NCBI RefSeq assembly: GCF_000341285.1
Contig: NW_005178433.1
Span: 62,001-126,000 of the forward strand
Length of the DNA stretch: 64,000 bases
Reading direction: 5' to 3'
DNA from: Galdieria sulphuraria
Taxonomy: Eukaryota > Rhodophyta > Bangiophyceae > Galdieriales > Galdieriaceae
Shown in pieces: positions 42,746 through 52,909 of the stretch. Numbering within the stretch: position 1 is the first letter of the stretch; the number at the start of each line of letters is the position of its first letter. The position numbers and the translations under genes were made by a program. The notes under the pieces were generated by a model. The model saw only the letters and a program-made list of their open reading frames with translations, was not told the DNA's origin and did not search any database.

Positions 42746-45376
42746 TTACTTACACTTATCAATCTCTATATCATATATACGTATGGTTGCGTCGATGCCT
42801 CCTGCTGCAAGTAAGAATGCAACGTTCCCTTGTTTGGATATAAAACTATGAGGATGAAAACATACACTAACCACACAACCACCTTGTATGTCAATAGTTG
42901 CTTTGAAATCTACTCTATCTATAGAATGTTCGTCACGCATCCTTAATTGAAGCAAACAAACTCGACCATTTTCTAATCCTACTGCCACCAAATAGCTGCT
43001 ATTGAAGCCACAAGGTGCAAATGATATACAACGAACACCCGTATCAAACATATAACATATGTTCGTATATTCTCCGATACAATGATTCTCATCAATTGCC
43101 CAATGAAACTTTATATATTTGTCTCTGGATGCTGTACAAAATAATCGTTCATCATGTGACCAACTTGCATCATAAATAATGCGTTGGTGAATATTCTTTC
43201 GATGTACAACTCTTGTCCAAATGCCATTCGAATCCTCTCTATGGATAGCGAACGAACGGTCTCTCGATACGCTCAATAATAAACCATGCATAGAAAAGAC
43301 CAAACGAGTTACCGTCAGATCATGACAATACAATATTTGTTTCTTCTCTCTCTTATCCATATCCCAAATAATAATACAGGCATCCTTGCACGCTTGCGCT
43401 TGGCATGCAGAAGCAGCCATTTTTTTGGGTGGAAAGCAATTACAAGTAACAATTGGATTTCCATGACCATATAGTTTGGCAACTTCAGGCCACAAGGTTC
43501 CTTGAGAAAGTGTGTTCTCTGTTAAGAAATGAAAAGTGGAACTTTCTAACTGTGCCCTATTCTCGGATTCATCTTGAGAAAAGATAGCCTTGTTGGTGAG
43601 TCCTAAGGCTGCCATATCGACAACTACAGCAGCATTTTCTTCAGCTTCTAGAGAGTAGTTGTCAAAATGGCTATTCTCAGAAGAAAATAATTGACGACAT
43701 TGAGCAACAAAAGGCCGCGGAGCTCTAAATATTCGAATGACTTTCTCTTCTGCTCCACTTATCAACTCAAGACCATCTTCACGAACAAATCCAACAGTAA
43801 ATATATCATGACCATGAACCTGAGGTCTCGCAATTTCTATAAAAGTTTCTTTCTCTCCTTTAACTGGAGCAAAAATTCTAGTGGTTTGGTCCAATGATAC
43901 TGATGCCAGAAAGAGACCATCAACTGGTTTCCAACACAACTCTGAGACACCTTTTCCATGCCCACTTACTGTACCAACACTCTTCCATTCACCATCTTGA
44001 GTCAATTTCCAACAATACATTTGCCCTAGAAATCCATGTGCCCAAATGGAATCTCCTTGAGGAGAAAAATAGGCACCAAAGAAACCTGCCGTAGTGGAAG
44101 GAGCACCACCAAAGCTGGTCAATCTCTCAAATGGCATCCAAACTCCTTCTGTTCCCATATAAGACCAAATGAGTACACTCTGGTCACAAGAAGAAGACAA
44201 AAGGGCTCTTTCAGTACTCCTTGGATCTTTACAATTTGTCGACCAACGAACAGAACAAACTCTGTCTTCGTGCTCTGCTAATAGTGCTTCTGAAGTAAAG
44301 GTAAATATATTACAACCTATATGAATGCGATATTTCTTAAAGAAACTATCGGCTAATAAAGAAGATTCTCCATTATCTGATATTCCATTCGTACTCGCTT
44401 GAGAATAAACTTTCCATATGCGAACAGTGGAATCTTGAGAACCACTTGCAAGAAATGTTGTATCTTTGACAACTGTACAGTAAATAACATAAATAAAAAT
44501 AAAGGTCTTACCTCCTAATTTACAACTAGATTGACAAAAACTAACATCTCTTATCCAATCGTGATGTCCATGGAGACGTATGCGCTCTGAAAGATCGATA
44601 ACTGAATTATCATCGTTGCACAGCTCTGCAGAAAAAATAACGACAGCAGAATCAGTTCCTCCAACAGCAATTAATAAAACACTTTTCTGTTCCGATAAAT
44701 GAAAAATAGTAGCTGATATGGATTCGGGTAGAAAAGATAGCGTCGTCGTTGCCATTTGGGTCCAAGAAGATGATATTGTTTCAACTTGAAAAATAGCTAA
44801 GGAGGCTTCCGATGAAGCAGATACAATAAAATTCTATGAGAGTTTCAACCCTCTCTCATATCTGATATATGACACAAACTATACCTACTTTGTGAAAGCA
44901 GCTAAACGTTGCGATGGAGACCACTGCGTCTTTATGTACCTTTTCTTGATGAACCAAGGACCATAAGGGATTTTTTTTCCATAAGCATATTATTCCCAGT
45001 GCTAGTCAAATCTAAGTCGGCGTTCAGAGCGACCAATCCCAGTTGAAGCTTACCATCACCAGTAACCAATGTATCTTGATTCACCCAGCGAGTGGTTCTC
45101 ACAATAGAAGAGTGTCCTTGCAAAGTACACAAAGCTCTCTCTCCTTCATAGTCCAAAATAATTACGGTATTCTGACAACCATAGGACAATCCAGAGTTAC
45201 TTGGAACACGTTCATCACCTTTGTCCTTGACCTTGTATTGTTCAACCTACCTCCAATCCGCTATCGAAGAAACTCTATTACAACCACCGGCTACTCAAGT
45301 CAGCTCATAATATTATTCTACAAAAGTCTGTTCACTTACCAATAAAGCACAGCTTTGTTTCTATACGTTCGTTCAT
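42746..45376 (-). CDS. ELP2: Elongator complex subunit ELP2 (WD40)
   Basis: Exons on the minus strand: 45376-45340, 45293-45251, 45199-45054, 45001-44889, 44833-44512 and 44472-42746, giving 795 aa, the usual ELP2 length. WD repeats run through the whole chain (LQGHSSIVRTTRW, LHGHHDWIRDVSFC, SGSQDSTVRIWKV, EDRVCSVRW, SSSCDQSVLIW). The ELP2-specific insert (GVWMPFERLTSFGGAPSTTA) before HGFLGQMYCWKL is clear. The intron 44511-44473 is only 39 nt and in frame. ELP2 is a core subunit of Elongator (Elp1-2-3), which modifies wobble uridines in tRNA and is linked to transcript elongation. Confidence 0.92.
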
Positions 45377-46703
45377 CAAGCCACCACCGAGAATATTCAA
45401 CTGAAAATGAATGAAAATGTGAAGGTACCAGAAATCTCTTTATGTTTCGTCAAAGAAGGGAATAAGACTTCTTTAATATGTCATACGACAAATGTAACGA
45501 AACTATGCATTTCATTATTCCTCTCGAAAACTTTTTCAATGCCTTTTATGAAGTACTTCATAAAATTCTAGAAGAACATAGAGAGTACTGTTTTCAAGAG
45601 TTTAATAATACATACTACTCTATCAACTATGGAATGTCGATTTTTTTGACTTTATATTCATTGAAGTCCTTAAATAGCAAGCAACAATTGTTATCGAAGA
45701 AAGCTTCCTGTACTATATAAGATAAAGTTGACTACATTATATTCCCCAAATCCCACATATTCTATTGTGCAATTCATTTTTGAAATCCTATTGAAACTGT
45801 TGTGTATGATTCAATAAGATATGTTACTTGCATATCAAACAACATTCTTTCATATAGTATCTATCACGTTGCCACCTCTCCTCATGTTGTCGCTGTTGTC
45901 AACTCGTAGAAATATTCATGTGTTGCCAGTAGTAGATGAGTTGACTATCATATTGACTAAGAACTCAGTAGACTTTGTAAAATAGTCATTAGAGTGTTAT
46001 ATCTTCTTTCATAATCCTCTCTTTGAGACTGCAAGATCTTAAGAGTAGATAATGAAGTATTTTATTGCACTAGGAAAAGGTCTTTGCAATGACAACAACT
46101 TTGTTTGCTTCAACCAAAAAGTTGGCGGTTCGGATGGTGTGAACAAGTTTGAATTAACTGCCAGAAATTTCTGCCTGGTTGATTTTGATCAGTCTAATGA
46201 TGGAAATGAACATTTCAGTCTCTAGAATTTCTCCTATTTCTTCCACTGCAAGTTGTGTAATCCATAAAAAAATTCAGATCTGTCACCTCAAATCTCCCAA
46301 AAATGCAGTTCATAGACTCATTCAGAGTTCCCTTGACATTACGAAGAGGAATAGCCAAACTTGCTACAAAAGGTTAGTAGAGCATATTTAAAAAATCCGT
46401 GTATGCAAAACTACTGGATGGCGTTCCACAGTATACTAAAGTTAAACTTTGCATTCTTCTCTCACAAGTTTGAATAATTCATTTGAATCCAAACAAGTAT
46501 GTTATCATAAGATGACAACGGCCCCAAATAAAAAAACTTGAGAATGATGCAAAAACTCAAAAACTCCTTCACCAGAGAATATTACATTCGTTGATAAGTT
46601 TCCACAACCTCATTCGTTGTTTCGTTAGTGGCAGAGATGCTTTGAAAAAGTGAAAGACTAACAAAACTATTCGATTCTCCTGTTATCCTCTGAAATATCG
46701 ACT
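45377..46703. other. gene-poor intergenic stretch
   Basis: 1.3 kb between the ELP2 start and the NCoR-like stop. ORFs of 70-80 aa occur at 45478-45720 and 46179-46391 without family resemblance. It holds the promoter of ELP2 and the 3' side of the NCoR-like gene. Confidence 0.45.
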
Positions 46704-48938
46704 TCAATATCTTTCCAAGCAAACTTTCGACTTGTTTGACGGTTCGCTTAGACTTGAGTCCTTTTCATCACAAATATCTATTTTATCTTGTGTATCTTCC
46801 ACGAGCGTATTTTTCATGCTTGTTTCGTCCTTCGATAAATCATTTGTAGAGGAACGTCCATCTACCGATAAAGAGACCCGATCTGCTTCCAAATCCAATC
46901 TAGATGCTGCCATCAATTCTTCATAATAGGTTCGAATCTGAAGAGAAGTTTTGGTTGGAATCAGTTCAGCTATTCTATCCCAATTATAACCATATATTCG
47001 AAAATATCTCTCAAATGCATTCTTTTCTTCCTCACTCCATTCCAGTACTTTCCGTCTCCTCCTCTTCCGTTCAACCTTCGGTTCCTGTACTTCTCCCGTA
47101 GTATTTTGACTGGACAAATCCACATTCAAAATATTCCTATTATGTTTCCAGTACGCTCTACATTGCATCGCTGTTTTGGTTCCTATTTCCTTTGCAACTA
47201 GCTTGAAGTTTGTACCATGTCTCTTCAGTCCTTGTACAAGCTTTTCAACTTCTTCAAAGGTCCACGAGGATACAGGTGAAGCAGAACGACTGCTTTCTCG
47301 ACCAGAATCTAAATGAACCGATTTGTAAGTTGGTGACTCATTAAAATCAACCAAGTTGATTTCCGACGAGCTACCCGTTCTAGGAGGGATACTCCAAGAT
47401 ACCTCTGATACTAGCTTGTTGTTCTGAGTAAAGGAATTCTTCCGGCTAATTCGACGCTTCGACATTGTATCACAACCACGGAAATATTTCTTCAGTTGGA
47501 GTCTGATTTTGTTTTGAAAATAGAACCGTACAACATCCTCTGTCGTTTTGTATTTGAGAAAACTTGCAATTTTTCTTTGAAAAGCAAAATACGACGTTAA
47601 AATCAAATCATCAAACCATTACATTCGTATATCATACCTAAAGTTTTTTCCATATTGTGCATAGCGTTTAACAAAAATGCTAAGTTCATTGTTCGTCCAG
47701 GGATTGATTGCACAGCTGGCATGATGATATAATAAAGGATCATCCAGCAGAACCGAGCCTCCTTCAAAGGGTGTCTCAGAAGTATCCTATGAAGGAATGT
47801 AAATGAGTTTCATAACTTTCCAACATACTTACCTGACAAGGAATGCGAGCCAGACATTTACCCCACCTAGAACGACCACCAGCTGTCCCTCCATCAGCTT
47901 CAATAGCATTCAAAAATATACCAACGTCTTCAAGAGAAACATTCCGTGTGTCGTTGGAAGAGCTGCGATAAGTGGTTCGACCACTTCCTGTTCTAGCTAG
48001 CAATACATCCGAGCCTTGTGTAGCGATCAAAATATAACTGAAACAATAAATATACAGCAAATTCAAAAATGGCATACATACCAATCTCTTTGAAGAAGAG
48101 CTTCAGTCTCCTCCTTTGATGACTGTTCTTCTATGGCTCGCAGTTGCTTAATCCACTTCTCACGTAACTCCATAAACTGCTCCAATAGTTTTTTCCTCGA
48201 TTCAATTCTTTCCTCATACTTATGTCGAACAAAAGCTGATAACTTGGCATTGACAAGGGGAAAGCACTCCGCTACTTTTGCAACATCCAAAATTTCCTCT
48301 GGAGCACTATACAATGAAACTGCAGGATATGAAGCAAATACACCTCTTTCACAAAGACCTTCATCTTCATCAATAATTTGACAAAAGAATGGCTGTAAAG
48401 CTGCGTGCGAAGAAGCAGCTCGCAAACGATTCTCTGAAAGAATCCTTCTTGTGACGGAGTCCAATAAAGTTTCTTGAGAGTCAACCCTTTTAAAGCAGTT
48501 GCCACTTGGAGGACTTTTTGGCTTCTTGCTTTCAAGACGCAACCAACGTCGTTTGTTTTCTAAAGACTTTTGCTTTGCTTCCAATATTTCCTTCTTTTGC
48601 TTCAAGGCTTCATCTACTCTTTCAAGTTCTTCCAGACATCTTTGACGATCATTTTCAGCACGCTGCCTAGAGTTTCCTTCCTGCACGAGTGAAGCCTTGT
48701 TGAAATACTTGTTTTCTGGGACAACGGATGGGGAATGGAAGCCTAGAAGGTTTCCAGCAGGGGAACTGTCTAACTTTTTGGGAACGTCTATTGTATAGGG
48801 AGAATTATTTGAGTCCTCACCGACGTTTTGAGGCTTTCTTCTAGGGGGTGAAGGTAACGACAATTCTCCTTGAAACTCCACATTCTCGAAACCTATCGAC
48901 TTAGTTCCCTCTAAAGGGGAAACTTCTCTACTTGCCAT
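46704..48938 (-). CDS. NCoR/SNT1-like SANT-domain corepressor protein
   Basis: Exons 48938-48082, 48037-47833, 47786-47638 and 47574-46704 on the minus strand. The first exon (285 aa) carries a coiled coil (RQRCLEELERVDEALKQKK). Three SANT/Myb domains follow: one near NPWTNNELSIFVKRYAQYGK then FRKIASFLKYKTTEDVVRFY, one at SSWTFEEVEKLVQGLKRHGT, and one at LEWSEEEKNAFERYFRIYGY. The first is the NCoR SANT1 type, preceded by DDPLLYHH as in NCoR (DPLLYEK). The C-terminus is acidic. NCoR and yeast Snt1 scaffold SET3-type HDAC complexes; plants have a comparable SANT protein, POWERDRESS. Confidence 0.75.
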
Positions 48939-49053
48939 ATAATAACCAATTCTAAGGAATTATCTTAATAGTGTCCACAAAAATTGTTTTTTCAAAAAAA
49001 AGGCTTGCAGGAATAACACCAGTAACTTGTAACTTGTCCCTACCACTTGTAAA

Positions 49054-50502
49054 ATGTTTCAAATGCTGACATGGTCAAGACTCATTGCGAACAGCAAACC
49101 GTGTTTAGCAAAACTTGTAAAGCCTTGCACTTACACACATACCGAAGCAAGCCAAAATGTAACTAGAGCTTATATTGCTCCAGTGACCCCGAAGGAAGCT
49201 TTTGGTGACGTGGCTACCAAGGACTTGTTGCGTGGTTTGGTAGCCTTATCTTTAGCTAGAACCCCTGGTGTTGCAACATATGGTGGAAAGTTTCTAGATG
49301 CTATTCATCGTTCTGGTCCTCGCTTTTTCAAAGATATAGTGGACAGTGTTGTAAGGCGCACTGTTTTTGCTCACTTCTGTGCGGGTGAGTCACTTGACGA
49401 GTGTACAAAGAATACGGAACATCTCCGTCGTTTGGGTGTAAAGTGCTTGTTTGACTACGCAGCTGAACGCGCTCCAGGAACAGTTCTTTCCGAGGAAGAT
49501 TTGAAAATGGAAGAAGCTGCCAAGGAATATGCCGCGGAGCTTGAAATTGAAACCATTCGTCGCGCTTGTCAACTAGGAAAAGGAGATTTTGCTTGTATTA
49601 AGATAACTGCCCTGGCCGTTATAGAACATCTTGAGAAGTTAAACGATATGATTGTTCAAGATTGGAAGAAAAGTGTAGACAAAGACGCATCTATTTACGG
49701 ATATTCAATCGATCCTGAGCTTTCCTTTGATTTTGAAAATCTTGAAAAGTTCAAGGCCAAATTCAGCTCGGAAGAACTAAGAATATTGAGGAATGATGTG
49801 TTCCGTATTCAAAGACTTTGTGCATTGGCTGCAGAATCTCGAGTTCCTATGCTAATCGATGCTGAACATTATTGTTTACAGGATGCTATTGAATATATCT
49901 CGATGGGAATGCAGAAACGTTATAACACGTCTCATGAGAGCTTTATTTTTACTACCATTCAATGTTATTTGAGAGATTCTGAAAGAAGAGAGAAGCTGGC
50001 CTCTTTTCTTGCCGAACGATTTGGTTTTCGTCTTGGCCTAAAGTTAGTGCGTGGCGCTTATCTACATTATGAAAGAGAACATGCTTCGCAGAGGAATCTA
50101 GAATCTCCCGTTTGGGGTTCGATTTCAGAGACACATTCTTCATACAACACTATTGCTGAGAAAGAGATTGCTAAAGTTTCACAAGAGAAAACATCGCTTA
50201 TTTTAGCAACACATAATATAGAGTCTATACGTAATGCTATTAAGACTATGGAACAGCTGAATATGAGACACGACAATGAACACTTTCATTTTGGTCAACT
50301 GTACGCGATGGCAGATGCGACGACGGCATCATTGCGGAAAGCAGGTTTTCAAGTTGTGAAATATATTCCTTTTGGACCTCTTGAGGAAGTCATTCCTTAT
50401 TTGTCTAGAAGACTTCAAGAAAACCAAGATATTCTTGGATCCACTTCTGTCGACATGAACTTTTTCTACAAAGAATTGGTAAGGAGATTAATCCGGAAAT
50501 AA
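49054..50502 (+). CDS. PRODH: proline dehydrogenase
   Basis: Intronless, 482 aa from ATG 49054. The first ~40 residues are basic and Ser/Thr-rich with a mitochondrial-presequence look (MLTWSRLIANSKPCLAKLVK). The FAD-dependent TIM-barrel signatures are visible: LIDAEHYCLQDAIEYI, FGFRLGLKLVRGAYLHYERE, SLILATHN, EHFHFGQLYAMADATT and VKYIPFGPLEEVIPYLSRRL. The enzyme oxidises proline to delta-1-pyrroline-5-carboxylate and feeds electrons to the respiratory chain. It stands out as a long intronless gene in an intron-rich neighbourhood, though several other genes here are also intronless. Confidence 0.95.
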   Translation: MFQMLTWSRLIANSKPCLAKLVKPCTYTHTEASQNVTRAYIAPVTPKEAFGDVATKDLLRGLVALSLARTPGVATYGGKFLDAIHRSGPRFFKDIVDSVVRRTVFAHFCAGESLDECTKNTEHLRRLGVKCLFDYAAERAPGTVLSEEDLKMEEAAKEYAAELEIETIRRACQLGKGDFACIKITALAVIEHLEKLNDMIVQDWKKSVDKDASIYGYSIDPELSFDFENLEKFKAKFSSEELRILRNDVFRIQRLCALAAESRVPMLIDAEHYCLQDAIEYISMGMQKRYNTSHESFIFTTIQCYLRDSERREKLASFLAERFGFRLGLKLVRGAYLHYEREHASQRNLESPVWGSISETHSSYNTIAEKEIAKVSQEKTSLILATHNIESIRNAIKTMEQLNMRHDNEHFHFGQLYAMADATTASLRKAGFQVVKYIPFGPLEEVIPYLSRRLQENQDILGSTSVDMNFFYKELVRRLIRK

Positions 50503-50723
50503 ACTTCCCTCACCTTAAATGATTATGGGTGCAGTATGTTCTGAAACAGAATCTTGGATGTGAAATTTTATCAGTTTGGACTCTATTGCTCCAAAATTCG
50601 ATTTCCCAAAATGAGGAAACTGAGAAACCCTCATTGGAAGAAGCATTTCGTCCGGACGAAAATCCAATGGCTATAAAATCACAATGCATAAAATAGCCCA
50701 GTGAGCTTCGTATCCCCAGTTCG

Positions 50724-51380
50724 ATGAACGCTGTCTGGTTGTCGTCAAACTGCTGCGTTACTTCAAACTGTTTCTCTACCCATGTATTGCGTTGGGGTTT
50801 AGTGGAGTCTACAGCCCTTTTGGGAACGTTGGCAGGTACCATATTTGTAGGATGGGTAAGGAGAGTAGTGTTGAGTCGTCCGAATAGTCGTGGTTTGTTA
50901 GTGAAGCGAAGACCTTTGAACCGTCGTTGTCCACGTTGCAGTGGTTTTGGCATTTACAGATGCCCTTTGTGTCGAGGAGGTGGTTTAGTGGTAAGAATGG
51001 AAATAATATTCTTTCGTTAAAACTCTCACCAGTGACAGGATTACGAGAAGAAATACCTACACAGTGACCCTTGTCCAATGTGCTTCTGTAATAGATTCGT
51101 CACTTGCATTCTTTGTAAGGGAAGTGGTGTGCGACCAAAAGTTGCTTTGCAGTCTGACTCCAGTCAATATCGTTTGCTACCGAAATTTTCACAATTATTG
51201 CAGGTTTGGAAAGGGTACCGTGTATTGCAGCCCTCTAGTTCTTTTTTATTCTTTAAACAGGTCGAGAATTCTGGTTCGCCATTGGGTATGAACTGGACAA
51301 CTTTCCCAATGGCCGTAGCTACAGCAACCTTGTTTTTAAGGTTCTTAAGACGCTTACGCAGCAAAACTTCTTTCTCATAA
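50724..51380 (+). CDS. DnaJ-type CxxCxGxG zinc-finger membrane protein
   Basis: Exons 50724-50990, 51039-51203 and 51261-51380 give 183 aa. Two zinc modules are seen: CPRCSGFGIYRCPLCRGGG and CPMCFCNRFVTCILCKGSG. Together they form the four-repeat cysteine array of DnaJ-like disulfide isomerase or assembly factors such as BSD2, LQY1 and PSA2. A short hydrophobic stretch (STALLGTLAGTIFVGWV) lies near residue 35 and a second at the C-terminus (FPMAVATATLFLRFL). In plants and algae such proteins are often plastid-located and help assemble photosystem or Rubisco complexes; this is inference. The start could be further upstream. Confidence 0.65.
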
Positions 51381-51472
51381 CTACTCTTTTCGTCATTTTG
51401 TATCTTCTGTAACTTTAGCTTTTCATTTTGAAATAAATGTAAACTTTGGCTTGTCCATTGTTGGGTCGACTA

Positions 51473-52045
51473 ATGCCCTCGTTTGCGAAGGACTTGAGGC
51501 ATATATCCAAGGTTGATAAGATATGGAGACTGGTTGATGCCAAAGGTGAGATCTTGGGTCGCGTAGGAAATATTGTCGCACACCTTCTTCAAGGAAAACA
51601 CAAGCCTTATTACGACCGGTCAGTTTTATGCGGTGATCCAGTTGTCGTCATCAACGCACGTTATGTGGAGCTGACTGGAAGAAAGTGGAAAACAAGAGTT
51701 TATAAGAAGCATTCAGGGTATCCTGGCGGCTTGAATGAGTTTCCAGCAAAGGAATTAATCAAGGAGAAACCAGAGGAATTGATATATGAGACTGTAAGAC
51801 ATATGTTACCAAAGAATAACTTAGGGACGGAGATGCTAGGAATACTAAGAGTTTACCCCGAAAAAGAACATCTTCATGAAAACCAACAACTAGTGCCAGT
51901 GCCTCCTACTGGAAAGGATAAAAGACTAACCGTTGAAGGAATCCTTGAGCAAGATGAGAAGGAAGAACTTTGGAGAAGAATTCTAGTTTCTGTCCCACCT
52001 CAAGGTTTGAATAGCATTTATTCAAAGAGATGCAAAACTAAATAA
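51473..52045 (+). CDS. rpl13: organellar ribosomal protein uL13 (L13)
   Basis: Intronless, 190 aa from ATG 51473. The frame is open back to 51446 from a TTG. The L13 blocks are clear: KIWRLVDAKGEILGRVGNIV, AHLLQGKHKPYYD, GDPVVVINARYVELTGRKWK, the KHSGYPGGLNEF signature, and HMLPKNNLGTEMLGILRVYP. Bacterial L13 is ~142 aa; this one has a C-terminal extension. Phylogenetically it should be a mitochondrial or plastid ribosomal protein; a mitochondrial one is more likely, as red algal plastids usually encode their own rpl13. The presequence is short. Confidence 0.85.
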   Translation: MPSFAKDLRHISKVDKIWRLVDAKGEILGRVGNIVAHLLQGKHKPYYDRSVLCGDPVVVINARYVELTGRKWKTRVYKKHSGYPGGLNEFPAKELIKEKPEELIYETVRHMLPKNNLGTEMLGILRVYPEKEHLHENQQLVPVPPTGKDKRLTVEGILEQDEKEELWRRILVSVPPQGLNSIYSKRCKTK

Positions 52046-52070
52046 GGTCATAGAACTGTCAAGACAAATT

Positions 52071-52253
52071 ATGGAGATCAAGCGCAAACTGAGCGAAAGC
52101 AGGATATCTCCTGAAGTAGTTTCAGAGAAGAAACTGAAGGATTTGCTCAACTCCTACGAAACAGGCCCTCATGGAGAAAATATAGCAAAATACTTGCAGT
52201 ATATAGGAGATGAGGATATTCCAGTTGAGGAGACAATAAAAGATTTTTCCTAA
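52071..52253 (+). CDS. candidate 60-aa small protein
   Basis: ATG 52071, TAA at 52251-52253, 60 aa. It is helical with a hydrophilic face (KLKDLLNSYETGPHGENIAK, then YLQYIGDEDIPVEETIKDF). It begins 25 bp after the L13 stop and its own stop is 2 bp from the stop of the convergent SURF6-like gene. No family is known to me. Its orderly amphipathic composition and tight packing argue against chance, but the evidence is weak. Confidence 0.4.
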   Translation: MEIKRKLSESRISPEVVSEKKLKDLLNSYETGPHGENIAKYLQYIGDEDIPVEETIKDFS

Positions 52254-52255
52254 AA

Positions 52256-52872
52256 CTATCGCGACTTTTTGGTCTTCGCCTTTCGTTTCATTTTTCGTTT
52301 TTGAATATTTTGTTCACTCATTTGTTGTCTTATCTTTTGTCTTTCTTCTTCCGCCTTTTTCCGTTCTCCCCAGTCACGCTTACTCTTTCGCTTCCTTCTT
52401 TCCTTCTCCTTCCACCTACGTTTGAGAACTTTTTCATCGTCCACAACTTTTTCCCCCCTAGTTTTCGCAAGGATTGTATGCAACTTTGCATCTAAAGGAG
52501 AAGGTGCATCTGAAACTCCAGGCTTTTCTTCGGATGCAGCAACTGTCGCATTGGAAGCTTGTTGCTCTACAGTTGAAGGTTTCGTTCCTGTAAGAGTCTT
52601 GTTTTGCGATTTCTCCTTCATTTTCTTGTCAATCTTCTTGTTGTTCCCTTTACTTTTTGGGTTCTTCCTTTTGTTGCGTTTCACATTGCTCGAAGGCTTC
52701 ACGTTATCTAAAGGAGTTGAAACATTATTCGATGGAGCATATATTTTCCGAGGAACAAGGGACACAAGTTTAGAAAACCCTATAATACCTTAAACGAGTT
52801 GCTTAAACACTGTACAACGAAAAGCTTACATTGGTCTATTTGTTTCGCTGGGGCTGAAAGATCTTCCATCAT
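52256..52872 (-). CDS. SURF6/Rrp14-like nucleolar protein
   Basis: Exons 52872-52830 and 52779-52256 (50-nt intron) give 188 aa. The spliced N-terminus reads MMEDLSAPAKQIDQWFSKLV then SLVPRKIY, which matches the SURF6/Rrp14 start (FxKLLSLIPPKxYLP). The rest is Lys/Arg-rich with coiled stretches. The SURF6 core appears near the C-terminus: VVDDEKVLKRRWKEKERRKR then KSKRDWGERKKAEEE, ending RKAKTKKSR. It is shorter than human SURF6 (361 aa). The family binds nucleic acid in the nucleolus and acts in early 60S and 40S assembly. It starts 37 bp from the divergent TSUP gene. Confidence 0.75.
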
Positions 52873-52909
52873 ATTTTCCTTCTCATCAACGTTGGAATGT
52901 TATAATTGA

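Noticed and set aside
45478-46391. ORFs of 80 and 70 aa between ELP2 and the NCoR-like gene
   Set aside because: No resemblance, biased toward AT-rich codons, no supporting splice pattern.
49054-50502. Bacterial transfer of proline dehydrogenase because it is intronless
   Set aside because: Several clearly native genes here are intronless as well, and eukaryotes normally carry this gene with a mitochondrial leader, which is present.
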